Assembly (NCBI GenBank): GCA_030597485.1
Contig: JAUVRU010000195.1
Location: 1 to 5,322, forward strand
Reading direction: 5' to 3'
Length of the DNA stretch: 5,322 bases
Origin: Anaerolineae bacterium
GTDB lineage: Bacteria > Chloroflexota > Anaerolineae > 4572-78 > NAK82
Shown in pieces: positions 5,110 to 5,322 of this stretch (its first letter is position 1; each line of letters begins with the position of its first letter). The notes under the pieces were generated by a model. The model made no database searches. It had not been told where the DNA came from and saw nothing but the letters and a program-made list of their open reading frames with translations. The position numbers and the translations under genes were made by a program.

Positions 5110-5320
5110 CTGTGGGTCATCACCGGGTATTGGCCCCCGTCACAGACAGCCCTCAGCGAGACACGGGCTCTGTCCAATTCCTGCTCGTCCCTCTGGTTGC
5201 AGTCCGTTCCCCCAGACTCTCAGCAACAGATTCCTTGCATTCTTCCAGATAGGGCATCGCTGAGTGTGCCCAAGCACCTATTTGGCACTCACAGTTGCGC
5301 GCATACCCCGCCGCGAGTTT
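5088..5320 (-). pseudogene. Weak, possibly frameshifted C-terminal coding remnant entering from the right edge
   Basis: On the minus strand one frame is open from the right edge (5320) to a TGA at 5153-5155 and includes GAWAHSAMPYLEECKESVAES. A neighbouring frame is open from 5219 to TAG 5088-5090 and includes DEQELDRARVSLRAVCDGGQ followed by YPVMTHRPMYLPR. The codon choice of both halves is coding-like, and one frameshift within 5153-5219 would join them into a single C-terminus converging on the oxidoreductase. I recognise no family. The plus strand is also open here (4999-5322) but is Ser/Pro-rich and has no ATG start, as expected of antisense. The whole region may be noncoding. Confidence 0.25.
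5108..5147 (+). repeat. Imperfect stem-loop downstream of the cluster
   Basis: GTCTGTG (5108-5114) pairs with CACAGAC (5141-5147). Inside it, ACCGGG (5122-5127) pairs imperfectly with CCCCGT (5135-5140). There is no U-tract. Its function is unclear, and it overlaps the weak minus-strand reading. Confidence 0.3.
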
Positions 5321-5322
5321 TC

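Noticed and set aside
5152..5264. An 8-bp inverted pair CTCAGCGA / TCGCTGAG
   Set aside because: The copies are 97 bp apart with no extension of pairing and no matching context, so it is compatible with chance.
5266..5288. A GTGCC...GGCAC hairpin near the right edge
   Set aside because: It is short, has a bulge, lacks a T-run and lies inside the weak minus-strand reading, so no role can be supported.
1..5322. CRISPR arrays, tRNA or rRNA genes, prophage or toxin-antitoxin genes
   Set aside because: There are no regularly spaced repeats, no cloverleaf or rRNA motifs, and no proteins of those types.

Overview
The window is bacterial DNA, GC-rich by eye, with densely packed genes, Shine-Dalgarno sites, a near-consensus sigma70-type promoter and GTG/TTG starts. 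The gene set (RNase Z-like MBL hydrolase, DeoR-family repressor, DhnA-type aldolase, class III aminotransferase, Gfo/Idh/MocA dehydrogenase) is typical of heterotrophic bacteria with large carbohydrate-use repertoires. A Chloroflexota-like origin is possible, but that is only an impression and nothing here proves a taxon.

Layout. Positions 2-229 (+) hold the C-terminal 75 residues of an MBL-fold hydrolase that enters from the left edge. Positions 230-373 are a convergent gap with ambiguous short open frames. A DeoR-family regulator (374-1153, -) is divergently transcribed from the three-gene catabolic-looking cluster. The 324-bp divergent region (1154-1477) carries a TTGACG-17-TATAAT promoter for the aldolase and several related AAAACGAAAC-type boxes that are good operator candidates. 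The cluster is a DhnA/FbaB-type class I aldolase (1478-2290, GTG start), a class III PLP aminotransferase (2478-3845, TTG start) and a Gfo/Idh/MocA oxidoreductase (3842-4993). The last two overlap by 4 nt (ATGA), so they are probably translationally coupled. The aldolase and aminotransferase are separated by 187 bp, most of it a highly symmetrical ~121-bp element. It has 15-bp imperfect terminal inverted repeats, two internal hairpins, a central palindrome and a 5-bp flanking direct repeat (ATAAG), like a MITE/REPIN-type insertion. Positions 4994-5322 hold a ~98-bp nested inverted repeat and, beyond it, a weak, possibly frameshifted minus-strand reading that enters from the right edge.

How the genes may work together (inference): the DeoR protein, whose family senses sugar phosphates, probably controls the cluster and itself through the shared divergent region. 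The dehydrogenase would oxidise a hydroxyl of a sugar or cyclitol, the aminotransferase would move an amino group to or from an aldehyde/ketone, and the aldolase would cleave or form a phosphorylated keto-compound. I do not recognise this exact aldolase/aminotransferase/dehydrogenase combination as a named pathway, and the substrate cannot be read from the sequence. No kinase or transporter is visible, so the cluster may depend on genes elsewhere.
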